A stretch of 64,000 nt of DNA from DATFVJ01 sp963851085. Lineage in GTDB: Bacteria > Actinomycetota > Actinomycetes > Streptosporangiales > Streptosporangiaceae. Shown here one piece after another: positions 10,569 through 19,533 of the stretch (position 1 is its first letter; every line of letters begins with the position of its first letter). A program made the position numbers and the translations under genes. The stretch covers positions 62,001-126,000 of the forward strand of contig CAWKNX010000004.1 of NCBI GenBank assembly GCA_963851085.1, read 5' to 3'. The notes below the pieces were generated by a model that had not been told where the DNA came from, searched no databases, and saw only the letters and a list, made by a program, of their open reading frames with translations.

Positions 10569-11131
10569 CGCGCTCTACCGGGTCTCGGGACTGTCAGGTG
10601 ATGGCTCGTGGCTGTTGGTGAGCGCGAAGTCGCCGCTCCGGGAAACCCGAGCCCGCACGTGCCTTCCTGATACGCGCTGATCACGGCTTTCTTCGTGATC
10701 GCGGTAACTTTTCCGCGCATATCGCCGGGAAGTTACCGCGATCATGAAGCCCGGCGCTGCCCGGGCCGCGGCCATCGCCCGGATCATGATCAATGGGCCG
10801 TTGGGCACCGAATATGACGCTTGGGTTCAACAGGTCGTCGCGGCACGGCTGGTGGTGGCTGCATGCCACGGGTAACCCACCAGGATCATGGACCGCGCGC
10901 AGAGATGGTGACAGGTGGCAGGTAATCCAGGCGGGACAGCGTGCCAGCCACCGACGGGCGGGCCTGGCCGCCTGTGGCTCCGCAGATTCTCGCCACCGAT
11001 TCCGGCCGGGCGGTTACTTGATGCGACCCGTGTCATCTGATCCGCGCCCGGCCGGCCAGGGCTGGCGCCGCCCGTCGGCCGGGGCCGCCAGGAACGATCG
11101 CCCCGCCGTGGGCGGAACCACCGGCGGCGCC
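10569..11131. other. Convergent intergenic region carrying repeat copy A
   Basis: This 563-base spacer lies between guaB1 and the converging hydrolase gene. Apart from hairpin copy A nothing else was recognised. A long plus-strand open frame that starts inside the repeat tail and runs antisense through the hydrolase is a high-GC shadow. Confidence 0.5.
10696..10809. repeat. Hairpin repeat family, copy A
   Basis: Perfect 15-base inverted arms at 10696-10710 and 10730-10744 (TGATCGCGGTAACTT / its complement) surround a 19-base loop. They are followed by the conserved tail through 10809 (gcgctgcccgggccgcggccatcgcccgg..., ending in gggccgttgggcacc). It lies 128 bases after guaB1, between that gene and a converging hydrolase gene. 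The same hairpin and tail occur near 25.5, 46.5 and 62.6 kb, the hairpin alone near 15.0 kb. Confidence 0.9.
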
Positions 11132-11968
11132 TCAGCTGCTTGTGGTTCCCCCCGGGTCGGTGACTTTCGTCAGCCAGCCGCCGATGCGGTCGATCAGCCC
11201 GTTGGAGGTAGCGGACTCGGCGTGCCCGTAACCGTGCTCGATCCACAGTTCCTTCGGCTCGCCCGCGGCCTCGTAGATCTGGTATGCGTGGTCCACGGGG
11301 AAGTACGGATCCCGGTCACCGTGGACGATGAGGAGCGGCACCGGAGCGATCATGGCGGCTGCTTCGGCCGGCGGCACGGGAACCGGATTCCAGCGCGCGG
11401 AATTCACGCGGGTGTTGAGCATGGCCCTTGTCACCAGCCGGCCAACGCGATACTCAACCGCCCAGTGGACCCGCCGCATGGGCTTCGTCCCGCGGTAGTA
11501 CCAGCGGCCGGGCCCGCTCACCGACACCACCGCGGCCAGCCCGCCCGCGTTCTCCTTCAGGCCCGCGTAGCGGAGCACGATCGAGGCACCCATGGAGAAC
11601 CCCACCGCGACGACGCGTCCGAAGCCGAGTTCGCGGGCCCAGGCCGCCGCGACTGCCACGTCCCTGATCTCCCTGTCGCCGAGCGTGGATCTGCCGCCAG
11701 AACGTCCATGCCCACGGAAATCGAAGCAGACGACACCGCCGAATTTGGTCAGCCGGTTCGATATCCGCCAGACGGAGGGCCGCTGCCAGGACCCGGTGAA
11801 TCCATGCGCGACCAGGATGGCCAGCTCCTGCGAATCCGGATCGCCGGTCCTTGGTGGCAGGTAGACCGCGTCGATCGGGACCCCGTCGTCAGTCGGCAGG
11901 GTCCGCACAGTCGGGATCGGTGTGGTCACTCCGCCATTGTCTGGGGTCCGGGAGCGTACTTGAGCCAT
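11132..11968 (-). CDS. Alpha/beta hydrolase
   Basis: Cytoplasmic hydrolase of 278 residues (or 265 if GTG at 11929 is the start). The nucleophile elbow is GFSMGAS; the oxyanion segment HGFTGS follows the first core strands; the acid is in HGDRDPYFPVDH and the catalytic His in IEHGYGHAES. FDFRGHGRS is typical of esterase/lipase-like members of the family. Substrate cannot be inferred. It is downstream of and overlaps the SGNH gene on the same strand, so co-transcription is likely, perhaps with a role in acyl-group turnover (inference). Confidence 0.85.
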   Translation of the reverse strand: MAQVRSRTPDNGGVTTPIPTVRTLPTDDGVPIDAVYLPPRTGDPDSQELAILVAHGFTGSWQRPSVWRISNRLTKFGGVVCFDFRGHGRSGGRSTLGDREIRDVAVAAAWARELGFGRVVAVGFSMGASIVLRYAGLKENAGGLAAVVSVSGPGRWYYRGTKPMRRVHWAVEYRVGRLVTRAMLNTRVNSARWNPVPVPPAEAAAMIAPVPLLIVHGDRDPYFPVDHAYQIYEAAGEPKELWIEHGYGHAESATSNGLIDRIGGWLTKVTDPGGTTSS

Positions 11969-13193
11969 GGGAAGGCGATCCGCACCGACGTCTCAGCTGA
12001 GCTTGCCGAATTCTCGCTGCAGTACGCCCCAGGATGATCCGGGCTGGGAAGAGCGATCCGTCGTAGGTAAAGTGTACTCCGTCCGGCTGCCGCGCGAGCA
12101 CCGGCCGCCCGCCGGGACTGTTCAGGTAGTCGCTGTAACGGCCGTGCGCACTCGTCGGGCCCGCGATGTTCACGTACTGGCCGCCGGGCGCGATTGGTGC
12201 GCCAAAGCTGGCAGCGCTGTTCAACCGGGCGAAGATGTGGGCCCATCTCGCGCTGCGGGCCACCGGCGGCCCGACCCAGAGCACCTGGCGGCCAGCCGAA
12301 CCTGCCGTGAAGGCCTTCTCCACGGTCACGATCCTGCGCGCGTACTCGCGCACCCATGCGTTCGACGCGACGGCCGTGATCTCCTTGCCGTTGACCCGCA
12401 TCGGCCAGCCGTCGTTCGCGCCGATCACCATGATGACCGCGTCGTAGCGCTGGCCCGCGACCTCGCTCCTGGCGCCGATCTCCCAGTTGAACAGGTCCGG
12501 GTTCGTCAGCCCGGTGCCATCCCTGGCTACCGTCGTCACATCGACCAGGCGGGATCGGGCCGTGATCGCCGACAACTGCAGGCCGATGTAGCTGGAGAGC
12601 GAGTCGCCCGTGACGAGCACGCGAAGCGGATCGCTCCTGGTCGGGCGGCGCAGCCGCGGTAGCGTGCGCCGTGGCTGCCAGCTGGTGGCGGCCTGGCTGC
12701 CGCTGCTGCCGCTCCGCGCGTCCTGCTGGCCCCAGCGATGCCGCGCAGCCGGGACCGGCCCGCCGCCGGGGCCCTGCTCGGGCACGCCTCCGGGACCCTG
12801 CCGCGGCACCGCACCCAGGCCTTGCTCCGGCAGCGCGGGCCCGCTTTCCATGCCGCCCCCTCCCACCGTCACGTCCGGGTGGCCGAGCGCGGCGTCGAGC
12901 CAGTGTTTCGGGCCGCCGAGACGCAGCGCCCTGGCCACGGCGTCTACTGGTGTCCCCACGGCCAGAATGAGCGTGCGTGTGAAGCCGGGGGCCATCCCCT
13001 GCCCGGTCCGGACGAACCCCGAGGAGTCGAGTAGCAGCGCGGTCACCAGCGCGATCAAGACGACCGTCCGAAGCTGCCGCGCGGTACTTGTACCTGGCGT
13101 ACTCGGGCCGGCCGCGCCTGGCGGGTACGGACTCGCCGTGCCCGGGCCTGGCGAGTCCGTACCCGCCGCGGTCACGCCCGCCTCCGTGGTCAC
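11889..13193 (-). CDS. Membrane-anchored SGNH/GDSL (DUF459-like) hydrolase
   Basis: Protein of up to 434 residues: a Pro/Gly/Thr-rich N terminus, one membrane segment (LRTVVLIALVTALLLDSSG, about residues 41-59), a Gly/Pro/Gln-rich linker with GxGxVPxQGPGG repeats, then the SGNH domain. Block I is VLVTGDSLSSYIG (Ser nucleophile), block III is VIMVIGANDGW, and the terminal Asp/His pair is PDGVHFTYDG. The domain is extracytoplasmic. Its partner just upstream is an MBOAT gene; such MBOAT/SGNH pairs (AlgI/AlgJ-, DltB/DltD-, PatA/PatB-like) move acyl groups to surface polymers. GTG at 13193 is the only start in frame after a stop upstream. The last 50 residues overlap the next gene and may be out of frame. 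Confidence 0.82.
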   Translation of the reverse strand: MTTEAGVTAAGTDSPGPGTASPYPPGAAGPSTPGTSTARQLRTVVLIALVTALLLDSSGFVRTGQGMAPGFTRTLILAVGTPVDAVARALRLGGPKHWLDAALGHPDVTVGGGGMESGPALPEQGLGAVPRQGPGGVPEQGPGGGPVPAARHRWGQQDARSGSSGSQAATSWQPRRTLPRLRRPTRSDPLRVLVTGDSLSSYIGLQLSAITARSRLVDVTTVARDGTGLTNPDLFNWEIGARSEVAGQRYDAVIMVIGANDGWPMRVNGKEITAVASNAWVREYARRIVTVEKAFTAGSAGRQVLWVGPPVARSARWAHIFARLNSAASFGAPIAPGGQYVNIAGPTSAHGRYSDYLNSPGGRPVLARQPDGVHFTYDGSLFPARIILGRTAARIRQAQLRRRCGSPSHGSSTLPDPRQWRSDHTDPDCADPAD

Positions 13194-13426
13194 CGCCGAG
13201 GCCGGCCGCGCGGCCGTGTCTGACTGCGGCGCCGCGGCCGGTGCGCCGGTAGCCTGGTCGCCCGGCGTCCCGTCTTCTGTGCCGGTGGTCGTGATCTCCG
13301 CCCCCTGCCGGGTTCAGCACCCGTCGTCGTGGCCCACGTGGTCTTTGTGGCCCTTCTGGTTGTGGCCCGTCTGGGCCCTGGTGAGCCCGTGTCGGCCGTT
13401 GTCAGCCCTCGTGGGCCGGTACCGTC

Positions 13427-14911
13427 TCAGAACCTGAAGTAGATGAACGGGGCCACGCCCTGCTGGTTAGCGATCGCGCTGATCACGACGAGAACCACGC
13501 CGAGCGTCACCCCCTGAACCGCGGGCGGCAGCAGCACGAACCGGTCCCTGAACTCCCGCCACGTGCCTGGCTTGGGCAGCTGGGTGGCCAGGCCGATGGC
13601 GATCATGATGATCACAACGGGCGTGACCAGGGGGGCGGGACCCGGCACGGCCAGCCTGCCGAGCAGCGTGAACGCGGTGCCAGGATCTGGCGCGCGGAAG
13701 AACACCCATGCCAGGCACACCACCTGGAAAGTCAGCAGCCAGCACCCAGCCCGGCGCAGCACCGAGCCGGGCCGCTCCCCCTGTGCCCGCTCCCCCGGTG
13801 CCCGCTCCCCCGGTGCCCGCTCCGCTCGCGATGCCGCCCGGCGGCCGGTCCACCAGTGCTGCAACGCAAGGCCGCCGCCGTGAATCCCGCCCCATATCAC
13901 GAACGTCCAGGCGGCGCCGTGCCACAGGCCGCCGAGCAGCATCGTGAGCATGAGGTTGATATAGGTCCGGCGATGTCCGCGCCTGTTTCCGCCCAGCGGG
14001 ATGTAGAGATAGTCACGCAGCCACCTGGACAGCGTCATGTGCCAGCGCCGCCAGAAATCCTGGAGGCTGCTCGCCGCGTACGGCCGGTCGAAATTGTCCG
14101 GGAAACGGAAACCGAGCAGCAGCGCTAGCCCGATCGCCATGTCGGTGTATCCGGAGAAGTCGCAGTAGATCTGCACCGCGTAGCCGTAGATCGCGGCCGC
14201 CACCTCAGCGCCACTGTGCGCTGCCGGGGCGCCGAAGACCGGGTCCACGATCCGGGTCGCGAGCATATCGGCGAGGACGACCTTTTTGAACAAGCCGCCC
14301 GCGATGAGCGAAAGCGCACGAGCCGCGGGGATCCCCGCCGGGTCACGCGGCCCGGCCAGCTGCGGGATGAATTCGCCCGGACGGACGATGGGCCCGGCGA
14401 CAAGGTGCGGGAAGAAGGACGCATAAATCGCGTAATCCATCGGCCTGGCGAGCGGGCAGCGGCCTCGATAGACGTCGGCCACGTACGAGATCGCCTGGAA
14501 GGTGTAAAAGGACACGCCGACAGGCAGGGCGATGTGCAGCAACTGAAGCGGCGCACCGAGGCCGATCAGCCCGAACATCTGGTTGACCGAGCCGATGAAG
14601 AAGTCGAAGTACTTGAAAACAGCGAGAATGCCGAGGTCAAAGACGATCGCGGCGGCGACGGCCGCCTTGCGCGACCGGGCGGCGCGTGCGCGCGCGGCGA
14701 CGCTGGCGGCCGCCTGGTTGACCACGGTGGACGTGATCAGCAGGATGACGAATCGCCAGTCGGCGCAGCCATAGAAGAAATACGAAGCGGCGAGAATGAA
14801 ACGTCGCCAGGCCCTCTGGCGTGGCATGAGACGCCAGGACACCGCAAAGACGACGGCGAAGAACGCGGCAAACTGGACAGTCGGGAAGAGCACTGCCTCA
14901 CCATCCCCCAT
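13427..14911 (-). CDS. MBOAT-family membrane O-acyltransferase (AlgI/DltB-like)
   Basis: Polytopic protein of 494 residues. Family signatures are LFPTVQFAAFF at the start, LPVGVSFYTFQAISYVADVYRG, FFPHLVAGPIVRP, YCDFSGYTDMAIG, FWRRWHMTLSRWLRDYLYIPLGGN, and the catalytic His in GLWHGAAWTFVIWG. These enzymes take acyl groups from a cytoplasmic donor across the membrane for O-acylation of a surface polysaccharide; the SGNH gene downstream is the probable transfer partner. A charged insert near residues 375-395 carries ERAPGERAPGERAQGE repeats. Start ATG at 14911 has GGAG five bases upstream. Confidence 0.93.
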   Translation of the reverse strand: MGDGEAVLFPTVQFAAFFAVVFAVSWRLMPRQRAWRRFILAASYFFYGCADWRFVILLITSTVVNQAAASVAARARAARSRKAAVAAAIVFDLGILAVFKYFDFFIGSVNQMFGLIGLGAPLQLLHIALPVGVSFYTFQAISYVADVYRGRCPLARPMDYAIYASFFPHLVAGPIVRPGEFIPQLAGPRDPAGIPAARALSLIAGGLFKKVVLADMLATRIVDPVFGAPAAHSGAEVAAAIYGYAVQIYCDFSGYTDMAIGLALLLGFRFPDNFDRPYAASSLQDFWRRWHMTLSRWLRDYLYIPLGGNRRGHRRTYINLMLTMLLGGLWHGAAWTFVIWGGIHGGGLALQHWWTGRRAASRAERAPGERAPGERAQGERPGSVLRRAGCWLLTFQVVCLAWVFFRAPDPGTAFTLLGRLAVPGPAPLVTPVVIIMIAIGLATQLPKPGTWREFRDRFVLLPPAVQGVTLGVVLVVISAIANQQGVAPFIYFRF

Positions 14912-15009
14912 TGCTCCGAGACAGCGTAATCACAGGAGCAGCGGAATGTGGTGGAGAAACTCCGCGCAGTCGCCGCTAGCTCGCCTCGCCAGGCCTTATC
15001 CTGACCCAT

Positions 15010-15066
15010 TTCATGATCGCGGTAACTTTTTGGAAGTATTGGCGGAAAAATTACCGCGATCATGAA
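15010..15066. repeat. Hairpin repeat family, copy B
   Basis: Perfect 16-base arms TTCATGATCGCGGTAA (15010-15025) and its complement (15051-15066) around a 25-base loop. The loop is diverged and the tail module is absent. It sits directly at the 3' end of the GH18-like gene, whose last open codons run into the repeat, and about 100 bases upstream of the MBOAT start. Confidence 0.9.
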
Positions 15067-16185
15067 AGCAGCGAGGGCGACGGCGGGGGGCGCCCGCGAA
15101 CTGCGCGGTGAACCTGGTGAAGTCCCAGTCATTTTGCGCCACGCTGCTGCAAGTACCCGAGAGACTGCCGCTGTTGCCGGGCGGGTTGCGCTCACGGTCA
15201 CGGTTGGCCGACCAGAACGTGTACCGTGGCATTCCCGATGATCCGGCGAAGCTCAGCACCTGCTGGAAATCGCTCTGGTAGAAGTATTCCGCGCTGTCGG
15301 TACGGCCGTTCATGGAGGACACACCCTCGCGGCTGTCGGCGGTAGCACTCGACCAGCCGAACGTGGACATCAACTGGGTATTGAAATCCCGCAGCCGTGA
15401 TCTGGCTGGCCGCGCCGCTGAAGCCGCCGTCGAAGGGCGTGATCGTAAAGTTGCCCGGCACGAAGCCGATGCTGTGCGCCTCGTCGAGCAACTGCTGGCC
15501 GAAATAGTTCGCTCCGCTCGTCGTGGACGGGATCGTGACGGAGATGTAAAGGCCCGGGTTACCGCGCTGGAGGATCTGCGCGGTGCCGAGCTCGGGCGCC
15601 GAGCTCGTTGGCGATCGGCCCCCGAGTTCTCGATCTCGGGTTCCTCGAGGTCGAAGTCGAGCGCGTGCAGCCCGTAGGCGTTGATCACCAGCTGCTCGGC
15701 GGCCGCGGTGGCGGATGCGTGGCCGCACACCTGGCCGAGATTGATGCCGCCGTACCCGCAGAACCAAACCGACACTTCGCCCCCGGCGGCGCGCCGCGCG
15801 TTGATCTGGCTCGTGACCGCGTCACCCGAGGAGACGGCCGCGGCGCCGCCGTCCCATGCGGGTGCGCAGGTGGAGTTGTTCTGCGCCAGGACGAAAGCGA
15901 GCGTGCAGGCCTTCTGGCCGGTCGCGGCAAGCACCTGGGTCAGGCCCGGTGGGTTGTTGTCGAGCGGCATGTCATAGGGCGCCGATCCGTACCAGTTGGA
16001 GCCGAGAGCGGTGGCAGCCCTGGACGCACCGGCGCTCAGCATGACCAGGCCGGCCAGCCCCGTCACGGCCAGAATCGCCGATAAGACCGCGAGCCCGGCG
16101 CGCAGCTCGGCCGTGACCGGCGCCGCGACGGGGACCGGGGTCGCGCCGGCGACCGCGGCCGAGCGGTGCGATGCACGTGTTCCAC
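15011..16185 (-). pseudogene. Secreted GH18 chitinase-like protein (frameshifts)
   Basis: Extracellular glycoside hydrolase-like protein. A hydrophobic signal (GLAVLSAILAVTGLAGLVML) precedes SNWYGSAPYDMP. The strand LHALDFDLEEPEIE near 15640 resembles the GH18 DxxDxDxE motif, although the exact catalytic Glu is not certain. The frame is wrong between about 15600 and 15395, where the other frame gives LYISVTIPSTTSGANYFGQQ and GFVPGNFTITPFDGGFSG; the original frame then resumes (LMSTFGWSSA, YTFWSANRDRE). A strong ribosome site GGAGG stands before GTG at 16185, in another frame than the signal peptide, implying a third indel near 16150. The stop at 15011 lies inside hairpin copy B, so the natural end is probably near 15067. 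Confidence 0.72.
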
Positions 16186-16789
16186 GGTTCCTCCAAAAGA
16201 TTGCGCGGCGGAGGAACAGCCGAGATTAACTAATCCGAACTTACGTTGCTATGGCGCGTCGATCCGTGCGCCGACCTGCGGTTTCGCCCGATCCGCCAAC
16301 CGGGCTTCTGGCTACCTGGCCTTGGCCAGCTGACCAGGGCAAACTCTTGGCGGCGCAACTGATCATAGCCCGCATGGCGCGCCAGTATTCTGGACAGTAA
16401 AGACTCGCCCGCTGGAGCGTTTCCGCAGCTCAGAGTAGATATTCGGGCTTCTGGGTCACGTAAGTTCGGACTAATAATAAACTTTCCTATTAGTTAGCTT
16501 AACGTATCTTTCGGTGGCAATCCGTAAATCCCTAACGGCTGCGCGCGGATCTCGAGGCGGGTTGCCGCATCCTCCGCTTCGGCCGTTCCATGATCGTGGT
16601 GGGTTACCCCTCATACGCGGTTACCGAGAGTAAGCCGTAACCAGCCGCAGCGGCGGGCCGGCCCAGGATGACGGAACAAGGTGCGAGCGGGGTTCATCCG
16701 GCAATGCCTCGCCTGTGGGTGCCGATCCAGGGGAAGCTCTATAGGAACGAACGCCCTGGCGGGAACGACCGCATCCGGAGGGATCAAAC
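16186..16789. other. 604-base divergent intergenic region
   Basis: The stretch lies between the chitinase-like gene and the cyclase operon. It contains the inverted repeat at 16231/16458, an A/T-rich block at 16467-16515 and no convincing reading frame. Its length suggests regulated promoters in both directions. Confidence 0.5.
16231..16473. promoter_or_regulatory. Inverted repeat in the divergent chitinase/cyclase region
   Basis: TAATCCGAACTTACGT at 16231-16246 recurs inverted at 16458-16473 with one mismatch (15 of 16), 211 bases apart. The left arm lies about 45 bases from the GH18-like start. The surrounding DNA is unusually A/T-rich for this genome (for example 16470-16510). Paired operator sites for a regulator acting on one or both divergent genes are the likeliest reading; ends of a lost insertion are an alternative. 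Confidence 0.45.
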
Positions 16790-17563
16790 ATGCCCGTGCT
16801 GCAAGCTCTCATCGACGCGATACACAGCGGCGCCGTGGAGATCATCGACCTCACCGCGCCGCTCGTGTCCGATACACCGGTGATCCAGCTTCCTGAGCCG
16901 TTCGGCAACACGGCCGCCTTCTCCCTGGCGGAGATCAGCCGTTACGACGAGCGCGGACCCGCCTGGTACTGGAACAACATCTCAACCGGCGAGCACACGG
17001 GCACGCACTTCGACGCGCCAGTCCACTGGGTGACGGGCCGCGAACTCGAGGATGTCGCGCAGGTTCCCGTCGCGCGGCTGATCGCGCCGGCCGCGGTGCT
17101 CGACTTCACCGGCCAGGCGGCCGCCGACCCGGACTTCCTGCTCGAGGTCGAGCACATCAGGAAGTGGGAGGAGGAGAACGGCCCGCTGCCGGCCGGCGGG
17201 TGGCTGCTTTACCGCACCGGCTGGGACACGCGCAGCGGCAGCCAGGCCGACTTCCTCAATGCGAACGAGACGGGCCCGCACACACCCGGCATGTCGGTGG
17301 AGTGCGCGCGATGGGTCGCCGAGGAAGCACCCGTCATCGGAATCGGCGTCGAGACGGTCGGCACCGACGCGGGCGCCGCGCATTCCTTCGACCCGCCGTT
17401 CCCATGTCATTCCTTCGTGCTCGGCGCGGGCAAGTACGGCCTCACCCAGTTGCAGAACCTGGCACGATTGCCCGCGCAGGGTGCGGCGGTGATCGCTGGC
17501 CCGCTGCCGATCGCCGGAGGCTCGGGCAGCCCGGCCCGGGTGCTCGCCCTGGTCGAGCACTGA
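16790..17563 (+). CDS. Cyclase family protein (kynurenine formamidase-like metallohydrolase)
   Basis: Protein of 257 residues of the cyclase/KynB superfamily. The metal motif HTGTHFDAPVHW is present near residue 70, and IDLTAPLVSDTPV begins the domain. A third ligand region is ETVGTDAGAAHSFDPPFPCH. Members hydrolyse amides, lactones or related cyclic substrates using a divalent metal. GGAGG lies nine bases before the ATG. The gene is 36 bases upstream of a thiamine-diphosphate enzyme gene on the same strand, so the two probably act in one catabolic or biosynthetic route. True kynurenine formamidase is less likely because no other tryptophan catabolic gene is nearby. Confidence 0.85.
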   Translation: MPVLQALIDAIHSGAVEIIDLTAPLVSDTPVIQLPEPFGNTAAFSLAEISRYDERGPAWYWNNISTGEHTGTHFDAPVHWVTGRELEDVAQVPVARLIAPAAVLDFTGQAAADPDFLLEVEHIRKWEEENGPLPAGGWLLYRTGWDTRSGSQADFLNANETGPHTPGMSVECARWVAEEAPVIGIGVETVGTDAGAAHSFDPPFPCHSFVLGAGKYGLTQLQNLARLPAQGAAVIAGPLPIAGGSGSPARVLALVEH

Positions 17564-17599
17564 CAGACAGCGGCAAGCGGTGACGAAAGTGACGAGGAG

Positions 17600-19321
17600 A
17601 TGACCGGGGTGCTTGTTGCCGAGGCAGTCGCCGATGTCCTCGCTGGCCTCGGTGCCGACACGGTGTTCGGTGTGGTCGGCAGCGGGAACTTCCACGTGAC
17701 GAACGCGCTGACCGCGCGAGGCGCGCGGTTCGTCGCGGCAAGGCACGAATGCGGGGCCGCGACCATGGCCGACGCGTTCACCCGCACGAGTGGCCGGACC
17801 GCCCTGCTGTCGCTGCATCAGGGTCCAGGGTTCACGAACGCGCTCACCGGGATCACCGAGGCGGCCAAGAGCCGCACTCCCCTGCTGGTCCTCGCCGCCG
17901 ACGTGGCAGGTTCGTCAGTGCGGTCCAACTTCCGTATCGGCATGGACGCGCTTGCCACCGCGGTCGGCGCCGTGCCCGAACGGGTCCACTCGGCCGCATC
18001 GGCTGTCGCCGACACGACACGCGCGTTCCAGACGGCGACCCGCGAGCGGCGGACCGTGGTGCTTGCGCTGCCCCTCGACGTACAGGCTGCCGAATGCCCG
18101 CCTGCCGCGGCGCGAGGATCGGCCGCGGCCAGCGCCGCGGCAGCACCGGCATCCCCGGCTGCCCCCGCCGCGGACGGCGCCAGCGGCCCCCCGACTGCGC
18201 TCGCGGCGCCCGCGCCTGCCGAGGAAGCCGTGCTTGGGCTCATGGCCGCGCTGCGGCGCGCCGAGCGGCCGGTGTTCATCGGGGGCCGGGGCGCCCGCAT
18301 CGCCAGGGCCCGCGCCGATCTCGAGCGGCTCGCTGACGCGTGTGGCGCGCTGCTCGCGACTTCGGCCGCGGCGAAGGGCCTGTTCCGCGGCAGCGCGTGG
18401 GACCTGGACATAAGCGGCGGTTTCGCGTCACCGCTCGCCGCGGAACTGATCAGGGGCGCCGACCTGATCGTGAGCTGGGGCTGCGCGCTGAACATGTGGA
18501 CGATGCGCCACGGGGCTCTGGTAGGGCCTGACACGGCAGTCGTTCAGGTAGATCTGGACGCCACCGCCATCGGCGCGCACCGGCGAGCCGACCTGGGTGT
18601 GGTCGGTGATGTCGCCGCGACCGCGCGCCGCGCCGCGGCCGAGCTAGCCGGGCCAGCCGCGCCCGGCTACCGGTCGGCGCGGCTGCGAGAGCGGATCGCG
18701 CGTGAGGTCCGCTGGCGGGACGTGCCGTTCAAGGATGAGAGCGATGGTGAACGCGTTGACCCGCGGACGCTGTCGATCGCACTCGACGACATGCTCCCCA
18801 CCGAGCGCGTGGTGGCGGTCGACTCGGGAAACTTCATGGGCTACCCGAGCATGTACCTGTCCGTTCCCGACGCCGATGCCTTCTGCTTCACGCAGGCGTA
18901 CCAGTCGGTAGGGCTTGGCCTTGCCTCGGCGATCGGTGCGGCCGTCGCCGCTCCGCAGCGCCTGCCGGTCGCGGCGCTCGGCGACGGCGGCGCCCTGATG
19001 GGGATCAGCGAGCTGGAGACCGCGGTGCGGCTCGGCCTGCCCATGGTCATCGTGGTGTACGACGACGAGGCGTACGGCGCGGAGGTCCATCATTTCGGGC
19101 CGGACGGCTATCCGCTGCACACCGTGACGTTCCCGCCGGCCGACATCGCGGCTATCGGGCGCGGCTTCGGCTGCGAGGGGATCACCGTGCGCGGGGTCGG
19201 CGATCTCGCCGCACTCGCGCGATGGCTCGACGGCCCGAGGGACCGGCCGGTCGTGATCGATGCCAAGATCACCGCTGAACATGGCTCGTGGTGGCTGGAA
19301 GAGGCGTTTCGCGGCCACTGA
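17600..19321 (+). CDS. Thiamine diphosphate-dependent acetolactate synthase-like enzyme
   Basis: Protein of 573 residues with the three-domain ThDP decarboxylase/ligase layout: N-terminal pyrimidine domain with the activating Glu in AARHECGAATMADAF, a central domain after an Ala/Pro-rich linker of about 50 residues (near 170-220), and a C-terminal cofactor domain GDGGALMGISELETAVRLG. In the metal motif the usual Asn is replaced by Asp (VVYDDEAYGAE). No FAD-linked ALS large-subunit signature or regulatory subunit gene accompanies it, so a specialised 2-oxoacid decarboxylase or lyase is likelier than branched-chain biosynthesis. The ATG follows GAGGAG closely, 36 bases after the cyclase gene. 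Confidence 0.82.
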   Translation: MTGVLVAEAVADVLAGLGADTVFGVVGSGNFHVTNALTARGARFVAARHECGAATMADAFTRTSGRTALLSLHQGPGFTNALTGITEAAKSRTPLLVLAADVAGSSVRSNFRIGMDALATAVGAVPERVHSAASAVADTTRAFQTATRERRTVVLALPLDVQAAECPPAAARGSAAASAAAAPASPAAPAADGASGPPTALAAPAPAEEAVLGLMAALRRAERPVFIGGRGARIARARADLERLADACGALLATSAAAKGLFRGSAWDLDISGGFASPLAAELIRGADLIVSWGCALNMWTMRHGALVGPDTAVVQVDLDATAIGAHRRADLGVVGDVAATARRAAAELAGPAAPGYRSARLRERIAREVRWRDVPFKDESDGERVDPRTLSIALDDMLPTERVVAVDSGNFMGYPSMYLSVPDADAFCFTQAYQSVGLGLASAIGAAVAAPQRLPVAALGDGGALMGISELETAVRLGLPMVIVVYDDEAYGAEVHHFGPDGYPLHTVTFPPADIAAIGRGFGCEGITVRGVGDLAALARWLDGPRDRPVVIDAKITAEHGSWWLEEAFRGH

Positions 19322-19533
19322 GCGCCCCGGCTCTCCTGGCTGCCCGCTCCCGCACCGCCCTCGGGTACAGCGCTCCGGAACAGAGCTCCCGGCAGGCGCA
19401 GCGCTGCGGTTCGCCAGTTCCTGCCTGGGCCTCGTACCGGCCGCGTTCGTACGCCACGGCCCGGCGTTGGCCCCGCACACCGGACACCCGGGCCGGTGAG
19501 CACCGGCCCGGGTATCGGCGTTCCAGAACTTGA

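Noticed and set aside
10793..12037. Plus-strand frame of 414 codons starting in the repeat tail
   Set aside because: Runs antisense through the alpha/beta hydrolase gene and has no family features or ribosome site.
16186..16789. Riboswitch in the cyclase/chitinase spacer
   Set aside because: No known aptamer signature was recognised; the notable structure is a long-distance inverted repeat better explained as operators.
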